A DNA stretch of 64,000 bases from Macrostomum hystrix (lineage: Eukaryota > Platyhelminthes > Macrostomidae). Where the stretch lies: positions 2,419,501 to 2,483,500 of the forward strand of contig CATNEN010000038.1 of NCBI GenBank assembly GCA_950097015.1. The letters are read 5' to 3'. Below are positions 33,610 to 44,440 of the stretch, piece by piece (within the stretch, counting starts at the first letter, position 1; each line of letters opens with the position of its first letter). Below the pieces are notes generated by a model that saw only the letters and a list, made by a program, of their open reading frames with translations, did not search any database and had not been told where the DNA came from. The translations under genes were made by a program, and so were the position numbers.

Positions 33610-35943
33610 TCAAGACTGCTTGAATCGGCTGCTCTTGTCAGCCGTGTACCAGCAGGAGCTGATGACGGAGCGTACAGAGCGCGGCAGCCGTCGCTCCTTC
33701 ACATTGCTGGCAATCCATTTCAGACTGCGTTGCCAGTGACTCTGCTGTTCCAGACACTTGCTGAGGGTCTTCACCAGTTGGACCAGATCGTCGGTGGACT
33801 GCCGCTGCTTTGCGCCGCCGCAGCCAACCAAATTAGCCAGATGGCGAAGCAGGAAGTGCCGACTGGCGCAGACGGGACACGACGACGAGGGAGATGACGT
33901 CGGGGAGGTCCTGAAGCCGTTTGCTGTAGAGTGAAGTGAGCACAGCGGCTGTTTTGCGCCAAATAGCGACGGTAACAGGGGTGACTGCGTTTGGACCAGC
34001 TGCTGTGGTGGCTCACAGTGGTGATCACTTTGCAGACGTTGTTGCCGTATCAACCGACGATGCTTGTACAGACTGCCTTCGCAATGCCGCAGGTGGTCTA
34101 GTCGGTTCGGACACCTGCGTAAGGGGACAAGGGGGTCGGTGGCAGAGCGGTGAACGCGTTTGCCTCTCGCACCGAGGTCCCTAAGAGTTCGATTCCACGG
34201 CGAGGCCACATTTATTTGGGGCGCAGCCGCGGAGAGAAGGCTGGGGGCTTGTCGTGCAATTTACGCCCTTGAGGGCCAACCTCCAAGGCACAGTGAAGTG
34301 TACACCGCCTGACGATGAGAAAGTCAGGGCAGATGTACACACCTGTGTAAGCGTGGGCCTGCGTAAAGTATCTGTGTGCGTGTGTGCTCAGGAGTCAGCG
34401 AAATGGGTAGAATTGCCTCCTCGCTGGCTGCGGGTCTAGTGTCACTAAATGATGTGCCATTGCCCGCAGCCCTCCTGCAATTATTATTAATTTTATTAAT
34501 ATTATTAAGGGTACAAGCTTTTAAAATTTAACGTTTCATTTATACGAGTAAATGAGAAAGCTGGACTATTGTACCTTGTTGAATGCTTCGAACTAACTCG
34601 AACTTGAAGCTGCGGCTGCGGCTGATAGGAGTTGCTGTCTTCGGAGCTCAGCGCGGTCGGAGCAGTGGACAGCACCAACTCCAGCTGCATCTTCCGTCGA
34701 TCCTCACTTTGAAGCACCATTGTGGACGAATTCAAAGAAGTTGCGCACGACGCACTTCGAATTTTGCGATAGTCTTTGGGATCGCATCCATACTTCTGCC
34801 GGTGGCTGTGAATGTGTTGACTACGGTGACGTCGACAGCGATGGCGTTGATCGATGCTGTTCGATTGCGACTTTTGGATAGGTATACTACAGAAGCTCCA
34901 AAGTGTGTCTGAAAGTATTGAGGCTTAATATTAAACAACACGTACTATTGATTCGCAAGCGACAGTGCGTACTACGAACGCTTCAGGGCAACACCCAAGG
35001 CGTCGTCTAAGAGTTAGGGCACGTGACTCTTGCGTACGGTATCACTGTGCGTGTGCTCAGGCGTCTGCGGATTGGGCGGAATCGCCATGCGATTATAGCC
35101 TATTATCTTAGCCCAATAATAATAATAATAACTGCAGGAGGGCTGCGGGCAATGTCACATCATTTGGTGACACTAGACCCGCAGCCAGCGAAGAGGCAAT
35201 TCTGCACATTCCGCTGACTCCTGAGAACACACGCACACAGATACTGTACGCAGGCACACACTCAAATCTGCCCTGACTTTCTCATCGTCAGGCAGTGTAC
35301 ACTTTTACTGTGCCTTGTCAAGACAAAGCCACGCTTACTAGTTGAGGAACTCTATGAGTCACTCACCACCGTCAGCACCGTTAGCTGCGTCCACAGCTCG
35401 CAGAAGTATCGGTAGAGCTGCCTTAAGGCACTGACACAGCAGCTCTGCTAGCTTGAAGTTCGTCAGCAGCCAGGCGCATGTATCCGGGAACAGCAGGCCA
35501 AACAGCCTGTTAGTCATCAGCGCCTGCAGGTGTTTAGGCGAAGCGGCTGACGGCACAACAGGGTTCGCCATCTGAGCGTCCATGGCCGTGATAGTATCCG
35601 GCTCAGAGTTGAGGTCTGAGACGGCCAAGCAGATGACTATCTGCTCACTGTCGGACTCGCCGGACAATTGGCAGGACGCTGCCAAAGCGGAGCGCACAAT
35701 GTCTTTAAAAAGGCGATTAGCGTGAAACTCTCGCAGCGCGAATGACAACAACTCGCGGAGTTGCTGCATTGGCCAGTTGGCCTCCTGCTGCCAGGCGCCG
35801 CGGGAAAACCCGTCATTGGCAGCGCGTTCAGCAGCATCCGTGTCCCGCAACAACCGTACGGTGCTACTACTGTGGCTGTCAGTGGCAAGTATATGCGAGA
35901 TCTTGCAGGCGGCAAAAGTGCTTGTGTAAGAGAGCGACTGCAT
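33610..35943 (-). CDS. Unidentified gene, two coding exons
   Basis: Exon 35943-35367 starts with ATG two bases after an acceptor-like aactgcag and reads as a helical, Leu-rich protein ([38 protein letters not shown]), ending at donor GGTG|GTGAGT in phase 1. The terminal exon 34114-33610 follows an acceptor (ttacgcag). It contains a single CPVC motif, a Ser/Gln-rich stretch, and the end [18 protein letters not shown] then [14 protein letters not shown] and TGA. The two do not join in the frame expected from the best acceptor (needs phase 2), so an exon or alternative acceptor is missing. The intron between them holds three SINE pieces. Exon quality looks real; the family is not recognised. Confidence 0.5.
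34133..34510 (+). mobile_element. SINE copy with tRNA-like head and (ATT)n tail
   Basis: The tRNA-like head has GGCAGAGCGGTGAAC as box A and AGAGTTCGATTCC as box B. Next comes the shared body (GACGATGAGAAAGTCAGGGC, GCGTGTGTGCTCAGGAGTCA), and then a tail of ATTATTATTAATTTT. It lacks the central TAGCAAGAC segment seen in other copies. It inserts at the edge of the terminal exon of the unidentified gene, in the opposite orientation. Confidence 0.8.
34990..35345. mobile_element. Two SINE fragments, inverted relative to each other
   Basis: At 34990-35090 a short plus-sense piece has GTGCGTGTGCTCAGGCGTC and GGGCGGAATCGCC. At 35128-35345 a minus-sense piece has its (ATT)n tail at 35118-35134 and the body segments ACACTAGACCCGCAGCCAGC and GACTTTCTCATCGTCAGGC. 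Both lie in the intron of the unidentified gene. Confidence 0.75.
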
Positions 35944-36204
35944 GTCTGCAGTTGGGCTCGTGCATAAATAAATGCACGCTTCTTGTTGATACTTCAATGC
36001 AAGTGTAACCAGGGCTCAAATGTCTATGGTAAAAGCTAAAAGCAGGCAGTTTCACAGAATCAAGGACCACTAGAAGAAGGACACGTGCTTTGTATGATAC
36101 ATTAAAAGAACAGTATTTTATCTGCTTCCAATAAAAATTTACTGAGATTTTAATGTGAAAAGCGTGAAAAGTTTTTATTTCGCTAGTGCATTTTTTCGTG
36201 AAAA

Positions 36205-36336
36205 TCTGCCTTAAGGAGCTTGTAGGGAGGAGCTTGTAGGGAGGAGCTTGTAGGGAGGAGCTTGTAGGGAGGAGCTTGTAGGGAGGAGCTTGTAGGGAGG
36301 AGCTTGTAGGGAGGAGCTTGTAGGGAGGAGCTTGTA
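36205..36336. repeat. Minisatellite, 14-bp unit, 9 copies, at the SINE 5' end
   Basis: Perfect copies of GGAGCTTGTAGGGA. The last copy runs straight into the SINE head (CTTGTAGCCTTGTGG), sharing CTTGTAG with it. Confidence 0.95.
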
Positions 36337-36550
36337 GCCTTGTGGTTAGAGCGTCGGACTCACTACTTGAAGGTCGGGCGTTCAATTCCCGACTCCACTG
36401 GAAAAAATTGTGTTCTTTAGCAAGACAAATAACTCTTGGTTGCTTCAGTTGACCCAGCTGTTAAATTGGAAACAGCATCAGCTTCAGAAATTTACGGCGG
36501 GTGTGGCCTTCCCCCAGTCCTTGGACTCAACAGCCATATGCAGACGCAAT
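36337..36550 (+). mobile_element. SINE copy with head and central segment, bracketed by minisatellites
   Basis: The tRNA-like head (TGTGGTTAGAGCGTCGGAC, GCGTTCAATTCCCGAC) is followed by TTCTTTAGCAAGACAAATAA and by CCCAGTCCTTGGACTCAACA, the counterpart of CCCAGTTCATGGAC in the 25-kb copy. The body is then cut off by the 33-bp array. Confidence 0.8.
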
Positions 36551-37468
36551 AGTAGCTCCAACCACAGGGCTGCAACCCGCACTACTAGCTCCAACTACAG
36601 GGCTGCAACCCGCCCTAGTAGCTCCAACCACAGGGCTGCAACCCGCACTAGTAGCTCCAACCATAGGGCTGCAACCCGCACTAGTAGCTCCAACCATAGG
36701 GCTGCAACCCGCACTAGTAGCTCCAATCATAGGGCTGCAACCCGCACTAGTAGCTCCAATCATAGGGCTGCAACCCGCACTAGTAGCTCCAATCATAGGG
36801 CTGCAACCCGCACTAGTAGCTCCAACCATAGGGCTGCAACCCGCACTAGTAGCTCCAATCATAGGGCTGCAACCCGCACTAGTAGCTCCAATCATAGGGC
36901 TGCAACCCGCACTAGTAGCTCCAATCATAGGACTGCAACCCGCACTAGTAGCTCCAATCATAGGGCTGCAACCCGCACTAGTAGCTCCAATCATAGGACT
37001 GCAACCCGCACTAGTAGCTCCAATCATAGGGCTGCAACCCGCACTAGTAGCTCCAACCATAGGGCTGCAACCCGCACTAGTAGCTCCAATCATAGGGCTG
37101 CAACCCGCACTAGTAGCTCCAATCATAGGGCTGCAACCCGCACTAGTAGCTCCAATCATAGGACTGCAACCCGCACTAGTAGCTCTAATCATAGGGCTGC
37201 AACCCGCACTAGTAGCTCCAATCATAGGGCTGCAACCCGCACTAGTAGCTCCAATCATAGGGCTGCAACCCGCACTAGTAGCTCCAATCATAGGGCTGCA
37301 ACCCGCACTAGTAGCTCCAACCATAGGGCTGCAACCCGCACTAGTAGCTCCAATCATAGGGCTGCAACCCGCACTAGTAGCTCCAATCATAGGGCTGCAA
37401 CCCGCACTAGTAGCTCCAATCATAGGGCTGCAACCCGCACTAGTAGCTCCAATCATAGGACTCAGGCT
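36546..37468. repeat. Minisatellite, 33-bp unit, about 28 copies
   Basis: The unit contains ACTAGTAGCTCCAATCATAG followed by GGCTGCAACCCGC. The length is a multiple of three and no frame-stop occurs in several frames, so ORFs of 300-360 codons appear on both strands. They are simple repeats of 11 residues and are not genes. The left copies are more diverged (CAACCACAGG), marking the older edge next to the SINE. Confidence 0.97.
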
Positions 37469-38012
37469 TCGCTGATTGATACAAGGTAATATTTTTGGTA
37501 CTGCTTCTCAAAACTACAGAAATCCAGGCCTTCGTATTACAATATATTTCTAATTTCTGTGTATATAACTGCGTTAAAGTTTCAGATGCTAGATACTAAA
37601 GTCCCTGCTTTATCTGGATCTAAAAGTCGCAAGACTTGACGTACTTAACCACGGAACGATGGACTCGCCAGTAACAGTCCATTAATTTGATTTCAACCAA
37701 TTAGAACGAATCTGTCAGGTTGCCAATTTTCAATAAGGCCATTGATTGCTTATATTCGCTAATTGACGGGTTTATTTACACGAATTAGCAATGTTCCTTT
37801 ACGTCCTAATCTCATTAACACTGAATAGTAAGAAACTGGAATCGGGCAAAATGTTTAAGTTAAATGTGCGAGACTCATATCAATCTTGAAATTCACGAAA
37901 AAAATAAATCAATTAGTGAATCAATAATTCAATACTATTCTGGTCTATCCCATGCAAAAATAGCAAACTGAACTTCATAAAAATTTGCGAGCCTAACTTT
38001 TTTGTCTCAGAC
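37469..38012. other. Spacer, no gene recognised
   Basis: AT-rich sequence between two arrays. No exon-like segment, RNA gene or element seen. Confidence 0.5.
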
Positions 38013-39720
38013 TGTCCAGAGACTGCTCAAACCTGATCCGGACAGCTCAAACCTGACCGGGACTGCTCAAACCTGATTTAGACTGCTTAAACCTGACCGG
38101 GACTGCTCAAACCTGATTTAGACTGCTTAAACCTGACCGGGACTGCTCAAACCTGATTTAGACTGCTTAAACCTGACCGGGACTGCTCAAACCTGATCCG
38201 GACTGCTTAAACCTGACCGGGACTGCTCAAACCTGATTTAGACTGCTTAAACCTGATCGGGACTGCTCAAACCTGATTTAGACTGCTTAAACCTGATTTA
38301 GACTGCTCAAACCTGATTTAGACTGCTTAAACCTGATTTAGACTGCTCAAACCTGATTTAGACTGCTCAAACCTGATTTAGACTGCTTAAACCTGACCGG
38401 GACTGCTCAAACCTGATCCGGACTGCTCAAACCTGATCCGGACAGCTCAAACCTGACCGGGACTGCTCAAACCTGATTTAGACTGCGTAAACCTGACCGG
38501 GACTGCTCAAACCTGATTTAGACTGCTTAAACCTGACCGGGACTGCTCAAACCTGATTTAGACTGCTTAAACCTGACCGGGACTGCTCAAACCTGATCCG
38601 GACTGCTTAAACCTGACCGGGACTGCTCAAACCTGATTTAGACTGCTTAAACCTGATCGGGACTGCTCAAACCTGATTTAGACTGCTTAAACCTGATTTA
38701 GACTGCTCAAACCTGATTTAGACTGCTTAAACCTGATTTAGACTGCTCAAACCTGATTTAGACTGCTCAAACCTGATTTAGACTGCTTAAACCTGATTTA
38801 GACTGCTCAAACCTGATTTAGACTGCTTAAACCTGATTTAGACTGCTCAAACCTGATTTAGACTGCTCAAACCTGATTTAGACTGCTTAAACCTGACCGG
38901 GACTGCTCAAACCTGATCCGGACTGCTTAAACCTGATCCGGACTGCTTAAACCTGACCGGGACTGCTCAAACCTGATTTAGACTGCTTAAACCTGATCGG
39001 GACTGCTCAAACCTGATTTAGACTGCTCAAACCTGAACAAGACTGCTCAAATCTGGCCCAGACTGTTCAAATCTGGCCCAGACTGCTCAAACCTGAACCA
39101 GACTGCTCAAACCTGATTTAGACTGCTCAAACCTGATTTAGACTGCTCAAACCTGATTTAGACTGCTCAAACCTGATCAATTTAGACTGCTCAAATCTGG
39201 CCCAGACTGCTCAAACCTGAACCAGACTGCTCAAACCTGGTTTAGACTGCTCAAACCTGATTTAGACTGCTCAAACCTGATCAATTTAGACTGCTCAAAT
39301 CTGGCCCAGACTGCTCAAACCTGAACCAGACTGCTCAAACCTGATTTAGACTGCTCAAACCTGAACAAGACTGCTCAAATCTGGCCCAGACTGCTCAAAC
39401 CTGATTTAGACTGCTCAAACCTGAACAAGACTGCTCAAATCTGGCCCAGACTGCTCAAACCCGAACCAGACTGCTAAAACCTGATTTAGACCGCTCAAAC
39501 CTGATTTAGACTGCTCAAACCTGATTTAGACTGCTCAAATCTGGCCCAGACTGCTCAAACCTGATTTAGACTGCTCAAACCTGATTTAGACTGCTCAAAC
39601 CTGATCTATTTAGACTGCTCAAATCTGGCCCAGACTGCTCAAACCTGAACCAGACTGCTCAGACCTGATTCAGACTGCACAAATCCGATTTAAACTGCTT
39701 AATTTTGATCTTAAACTGCT
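38013..39720. repeat. Large minisatellite, 20-bp unit, about 84 copies, with higher-order structure
   Basis: The basic unit is GACTGCTCAAACCTGATTTA with variants at GCTC/GCTT and at the last five bases (ATTTA, ACCGG, ATCCG, ATCGG). The order of unit variants from 38041 to 38380 is repeated exactly from 38441 to 38780, apart from one T-to-G change. The right end (39040 on) has other variants (AATCTGGCCCA, AACCTGAACCA, insertions of ATCAATTT). It ends about 140 bp before the TMEM9 stop codon, on its 3' side. Confidence 0.97.
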
Positions 39721-39858
39721 TAAAACAGATCTCACTAGACGTAAAAAATAGCACAATTAGCCTGCCTAATAGGCAAAATAAAAAATGTAAGAATAAATTG
39801 AACCAACAATATTGTTTTATAATAAATCTACGATGAGTTTTCTGCCATGCTAGTTCAT

Positions 39859-40946
39859 CTAGTTCAGCATTGAATGCTGGGCGTACACTCGATCGCGTTG
39901 CACCTCGACCGCGCGCGTCCACCGCTCCTGCCGATTCACAGCCCGATTAACCACGCTGGACACGTGCTGGGTTGACGACTGCGACCCGGTCGAGCTGACG
40001 GACGACACGGGACGAGAGGCGGAGGCCGCGGCTGCCGCGGCGGCCGAATGCAACGAAGCCTCATCCGGCTGCTGCTCTTCGAGCTTTACGTGAGGCTGGT
40101 ACAGCCGAGCCTTGACCAGCAGCGGGTGCAGGATGGACAGGAACAGCATGTACAGGCACAGAGAGCTGATAATGCACAGCACCAGCACCACCACAACCTT
40201 CTGGATGGCCGTGCTGCGGGTTTCACTCTTGCACTGGCAGCGCAGGCAGAACTCGGCAGCTTTCGGCGGCAAAGGATCCACCACCTGGTCGAGAGAGGGG
40301 CACGGATGACTGACAGGTGACAGAAGACTGAAAGAAGGGAACTTACAGGTGATAGACTGTAAGAAGGGAACTTACAGGTAATAGAAGACTGTAAGAAGGG
40401 AACTTACAGGTGATAGAAGACTGTAAGAAGGGAACTTACAGGTGATAGAAGACTGTAAGAAGGGAACTAACAGGTGACAGAAGACTGAAAGAAGGGAACT
40501 TACAGTTGACAGAAGACTGAAAGAAGGGAACTTACAGTTGACAGAAGACTGAAAGAAGGGAACTTACAGTTGACAGAAGACTGAAAGAAGAAACTAACAG
40601 GTGACAAGACTGAAAGAAGAAACTAACAGGTGACAAGACTGAAAGAAGAAACCAACAGGTGACAGAAGACTGAAAAATGAAACCAGCAGGTGAAAAAGTC
40701 TGAAAGGTGACAGAAGACAAAAGGAAGTGACCAACAGTGCAAGCTCACCCTCTCGCAGGTGCACTCTCCGAACGGCACAGTGGTGATCCAGATGCGCCTT
40801 CTAGACGCGGTGCCATTGCCTGTGCCGGTGTCGGTTGGGCAAATGCACTTGCAGCGCGAATCTTCGTACTGCGCCATAGCGGGAGTTGTAGCCATAGACA
40901 GCAGGGCTGTCAGCAGTAGGATGGCAGGCGTGGCTACGGGATGCAT
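39859..40946 (-). CDS. TMEM9: TMEM9 family protein, complete in two exons
   Basis: Single-pass endosomal/lysosomal membrane protein that in vertebrates associates with V-ATPase assembly. Exons 40946-40749 and 40284-39859 (TAG) join in phase 0 for 207 residues. Residues 1-25 form a signal peptide (PAILLLTALLSMATTPAMA). The lumenal Cys-rich part has SRCKCICPTD, FGECTCER, VVDPLPP and CLRCQCKSETRSTA. It is followed by a hydrophobic segment (VVVVLVLCIISSLCLYMLFL) and HPLL. The tail ends RQERWTRAVEVQRDRVYAQH, matching the family's C-terminal RWKLQVQEQR-type motif. An Ala-rich stretch and Ser-rich insert make the tail longer than in human TMEM9. A 3' splice site-like tttatcccag lies 15 nt before the ATG. 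Confidence 0.93.
40310..40735. repeat. Minisatellite filling the TMEM9 intron, about 32-bp unit
   Basis: About 13 copies containing AGAAGACTGTAAGAAGGGAA and CTTACAGGTGA, with shorter derived units at the right end. On the sense (minus) strand each full unit reads CTGTAAGTTCCCTTCTTACAG, abbreviated here as a GTAAGT donor 10 bases before a pyrimidine-rich TTCTTACAG acceptor. The array takes up nearly the whole intron (40285-40748). Confidence 0.93.
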
Positions 40947-41044
40947 GACTTCCAAGCAACGCTGGGATAAATTCAATAGGACAACTGAAATTGAGGATTT
41001 TATTGACCAAACGATTGATATTTATTCCCTTGTTATTTTTTTAA

Positions 41045-41600
41045 TCTAGGCTTTGTTGCTAAGGAAGCTGTGTACTGATTTAAGACAGATAACACTGTTG
41101 CTAAGGAAGCTGTGTACTGATTCAAGACAGTTGATACAGTTGCTAAGGAAGCTGTGTACTGATTCAAGACAGTTGATACAGTTGCTAAGGAAGCTGTGTA
41201 CTGATTCAAGACAGTTGATACAGTTGCTAAGGAAGCTGTGTACTGATTCAAGACAGTTGATACAGTTGCTAAGGAAGCTGTGTACTGATTCAAGACATTT
41301 GATACAGTTGCTAAGGAAGCTGCTCAATGATTCAAGACAGTTGATACAGTTGCTAAGGAAGCTGCTCAATGATTACAGACAGTTGATACAGTTGCTAAGG
41401 AAGCTGCTCAATGATTACAGACAGTTGATACAGTTGCTAAGGAAGCTGCTCAATGATTACAGGCAGTTGATACAGTTGCTAAGGAAGCTGCTCAATGATT
41501 CAAGACAGTTGATACAGTTGCTAAGGAAGCTGCTCAATGATTACAGACATTTGATACAGTTGCTAAGGAAGCTGCTCAATGATTACAGACAGTAGACACT
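41045..41600. repeat. Minisatellite, 42-bp unit, about 13 copies, upstream of TMEM9
   Basis: The unit contains GTTGCTAAGGAAGCTG followed by TGTACTGATTCAAGACAG (left half) or CTCAATGATTACAGACAG (right half). The left and right halves of the array are each homogeneous, so two unit types have expanded separately. It starts about 100 bp upstream of the TMEM9 start codon, within the presumed promoter. Confidence 0.95.
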
Positions 41601-42482
41601 ATCAAGAAACAAGTAGTTTTTTATATAAAACTGCTGCTAGAAGGACTTTGTGCCTGTTTACTTGGCCTACCGTGCCACGGTAGTAAGAAATGACTCGAAA
41701 CCGAAACAATCAAGCAAAAAAGCAAGGAAAACCCGAGTGCGGACAGATAATAAATATTCGTGTCACAGCGTTGAGCACGATCAACATGAGCACATTAGAA
41801 GCACAGAGATCTATTTGACAGGAATAACTGCTTTTCGCACCAAAAAACTGTGAATGACGCGTGTGATAATTTAATCAATTGTAGAAATCTAAATTATAGT
41901 TTTAAATAGATTATCGAATGTTGCAAAATGAGCAAAATATACTTAAGCAGTCTATTAAAAAGTAAGAATAATGTTTTGTACTTTGCCTAAAGCCTGGGAA
42001 CTGGCTTCAAAGCATAAAATCTACCATAGCAAGTATGACTAGATAGAGGAATCAGTCTGGTACGAGCAATAAGCTTGGCAAGCTTACTAAATACTGTCAG
42101 CCAATTAGTAATATATAAACAGAATAGCATATTTGATTCGAATACTCAAGGTAGCGGTACTTTTGGCCTAAATAGTCGACAAACACGCTATTTGACAAAT
42201 AGCATAACAAAACCACTAGCTGGCTAGCTAAGCAGAATGTGGAAGGCTGGCAATGGCAATGGCTAACAGTGGGCGAGGATCACACCGTACAGACAGGCGA
42301 AAGCAAGAACTAATTGTGAGCTCAAATAAGTAAATAAATAGGATAAAATATTTAATATTTACATATATTTTACATACAATACGCACAATAATCATCATAT
42401 TTATTATAATTATATATCGCTGGATCTCATAGCCAAAGTAGCTTAGGAAATTGATTATGAAATCTTTGTCATCAGCAACCGA
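41601..42482. other. Spacer, no gene recognised
   Basis: AT-rich DNA without exons, RNA genes or arrays. ORFs at 41650-41853 and 42228-42485 lack splice context and similarity. Confidence 0.5.
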
Positions 42483-42858
42483 CAATGAACCTACCGGTCA
42501 TAATCACATGGTCATAAACCTATATGTCATGGAGATAAACATGAACCTACCGGTCATAATTATATGGTCATAATCAGCTGGTGATGAACCTACCGGTCAT
42601 AATCAGCTGGTCATGAACCTACCGGTCATAATCAGCTGGTCATGAACCTACCGGTCATAATCAGATGGTCATGAACCTACCGGTCATAATCAGATGGTCA
42701 TGAACCTACCGGTCATAATCAGCTGGTCATGAACCTACCGGTCATAATCAGCTGGTCATGAACCTACCGGTCATAATCAGCTGGTCATGAACCTACCGGT
42801 CATAATCAGATGGTCATTAAACTAACAGTCATAATCAGATGGTCATGAACCTAATGTT
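42483..42858. repeat. Minisatellite, 29-bp unit, about 12 copies, 3' of DCUN1D
   Basis: The unit contains GAACCTACCGGTCATAATCA followed by GCTGGTCAT or GATGGTCAT. It lies 3' of the DCUN1D stop codon. Confidence 0.95.
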
Positions 42859-43035
42859 CCGAACCGTGCCTTTTTAAACAGCTGTACAGTTTAGAAACTG
42901 CTCCAACTCCGTATTGTCACTTGCAGATAAGAATTTCAAAGCACAAGTCCAGAAGCGCGAGCCACTGGAAGAAAGATCCATGAGTACAAATACAGAAAAG
43001 GATCAGCCTTTGAAGCGCTGGCAGCTGGCCGAAGG

Positions 43036-44054
43036 TCACCAGTCTCCGCCATCGTCAGCGCCAGCCTGTCTAGTCTCGGATTCCACAAAGTCGTCAATAA
43101 GCGACGGCCAGGCCTCGCTCTGATCGTAGGCCGACAAGTCGCCACCCGCTGCGGCGCAAGCGTCGGCGAAGGCCAGGAACATGCGCCAGGTGTCGCGAGT
43201 GACAGCCCGGACACCGTGGCAGCCGGACTGCAGCCAGGACAGCCAGGGCCGCAGTATCTGGGGCGGCCCGGTTGGCCGGGCGTCGAACACCAGGCGCCAG
43301 AGATCCACGGCCATTGTCAGGGGCAAGGTGCGCTGGCCAGGCTCCAGCCCGAACTCAAAGGTCCACCTGGAGGTCGGTGATTAATTGGCTAGCCAGCTCG
43401 CAGGTCTCACTGGGAGGGGGAGAATCTCAGCTGGGAACTAACTAGTGAGGGGAAAATCTCAGCTGGGAACTAACTAGTGAGGGGAGAATCTCAGCTGGGA
43501 ACTAACTAGTGAGGGGAGAATCTCAGATGGGAACTAACTAGTGAGGGGAGAATCTCAGCTGGCAACTCTAACTAGTGGGGGAGGAGAATCTCAGCTGGGA
43601 ACTCCCACAGGGGTAACTAGGCTTAACAAGGAAGTGTCAGCAGGTTAATAATCCCTAGAAAGGCCGCTCACCGATACAAGTCCCTAAAGTCGGCCTCAGC
43701 ACGGCAGCAATCACCAGCTTGCTGCTGATTGTCGCTTCTCTTCGGCTGCCTGCCCTGCATGTCGGCGAGCTTAGCGTCCAGGCCGCGGCGTAGCAGTTCA
43801 ACGCTGCAGGCGGCCCCACAAAGGCGCTGGCAGCCGCGATGAAACTCGTCCCTGGTGAAGGCGCACATCTCCCTGGCCGAGCACTGCCAAGCCAGCAGCA
43901 GCAGCCGCAGATCGGCCGGGTCAAGGCCGAGGTCTTGGCACAGGGCGGCCACGCCAGCCGCTTTGATTGTGTCACCGCCGCAGCCAGGCTGCTGGTCAAT
44001 GTCGGCATACTGACGAAACAGCAGCTCTCGCATTGCAGCTTCCTTGGCGGCCTC
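43036..44054 (-). CDS. DCN1-like protein (DCUN1D3-like), PONY domain, 5' exons not found
   Basis: Scaffold-type E3 that promotes neddylation of cullins. Exons 44054-43672 and 43366-43036 (TGA) join in phase 2 (CG|G, Arg of DLYRW). The PONY/potentiating-neddylation domain is recognisable throughout: ELLFRQYADID, ALCQDLGLDPADLRLLLLAW, CAFTRDEFHRGCQ, DFRDLYRWTFEFGL, AVDLWRLVF, VTRDTWRMFLAFADAC and LSAYDQSEAWPSLIDDFVE. The DAD-patch aspartates and the AWPSL motif are present. A Gln-rich insert (KRSDNQQQAGDC) precedes DLYR. The closest match is DCUN1D3 rather than DCUN1D4/5. The first exon begins after acceptor ctgtccaaaag, and an in-frame Met lies seven codons in, but the N-terminal exon (myristoylation site in DCUN1D3) was not found. 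Confidence 0.88.
43405..43612. repeat. Minisatellite, 32-bp unit, 6 copies, in the DCUN1D intron
   Basis: The unit contains GAGAATCTCAGCTGGGAACT and AACTAGTGAGGG. It fills most of the intron 43367-43671. Confidence 0.93.
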
Positions 44055-44209
44055 CTTTTGGACAGAGAATTTCGAAAAAATGAAATGATACAGATAAGTA
44101 CAGAATAGGGTATTAAAATACTGATTATTCTACTTGCGAATTTTCAATGGGTGCTAATAACTAATAATTGTTAATTATTACACATGCCCCAATCGTGCCA
44201 GATGTGCAG

Positions 44210-44440
44210 CAGACAGCACAGCCGCAGCTATTGCGCGGCGTATCTGAAGGCTGCGTACAACTGTTCAGTGCATGGACTGGGAGACCCCACACCCACCCTT
44301 AATTACCCCAGCTAATTTTAGCTGGATGAACTGAAGCAATGCAGAGTTTAAGTGTCTTGCTAAATGACACAAATGGCTAATTATAGGACAGAGCCCCTTA
44401 CAGACCTAAGCTCAAGCTCTCACCTGTTCCTGTATTAGTA
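44210..44440 (-). mobile_element. SINE fragment (central segment and first body part)
   Basis: On the minus strand it reads TTTGTGTCATTTAGCAAGAC, ACTCTGCATTGCTTCAGTT and CCCAGTCCATGCACTGAACA, in the same order as the 25-kb and 36-kb copies. No clear head remains. Confidence 0.7.

Noticed and set aside
36410-37489. Overlapping 300-360 codon ORFs on both strands
   Set aside because: They are products of a 33-bp tandem repeat, a multiple of three; the translated proteins are eleven-residue repeats in every frame, with no splice or start context.
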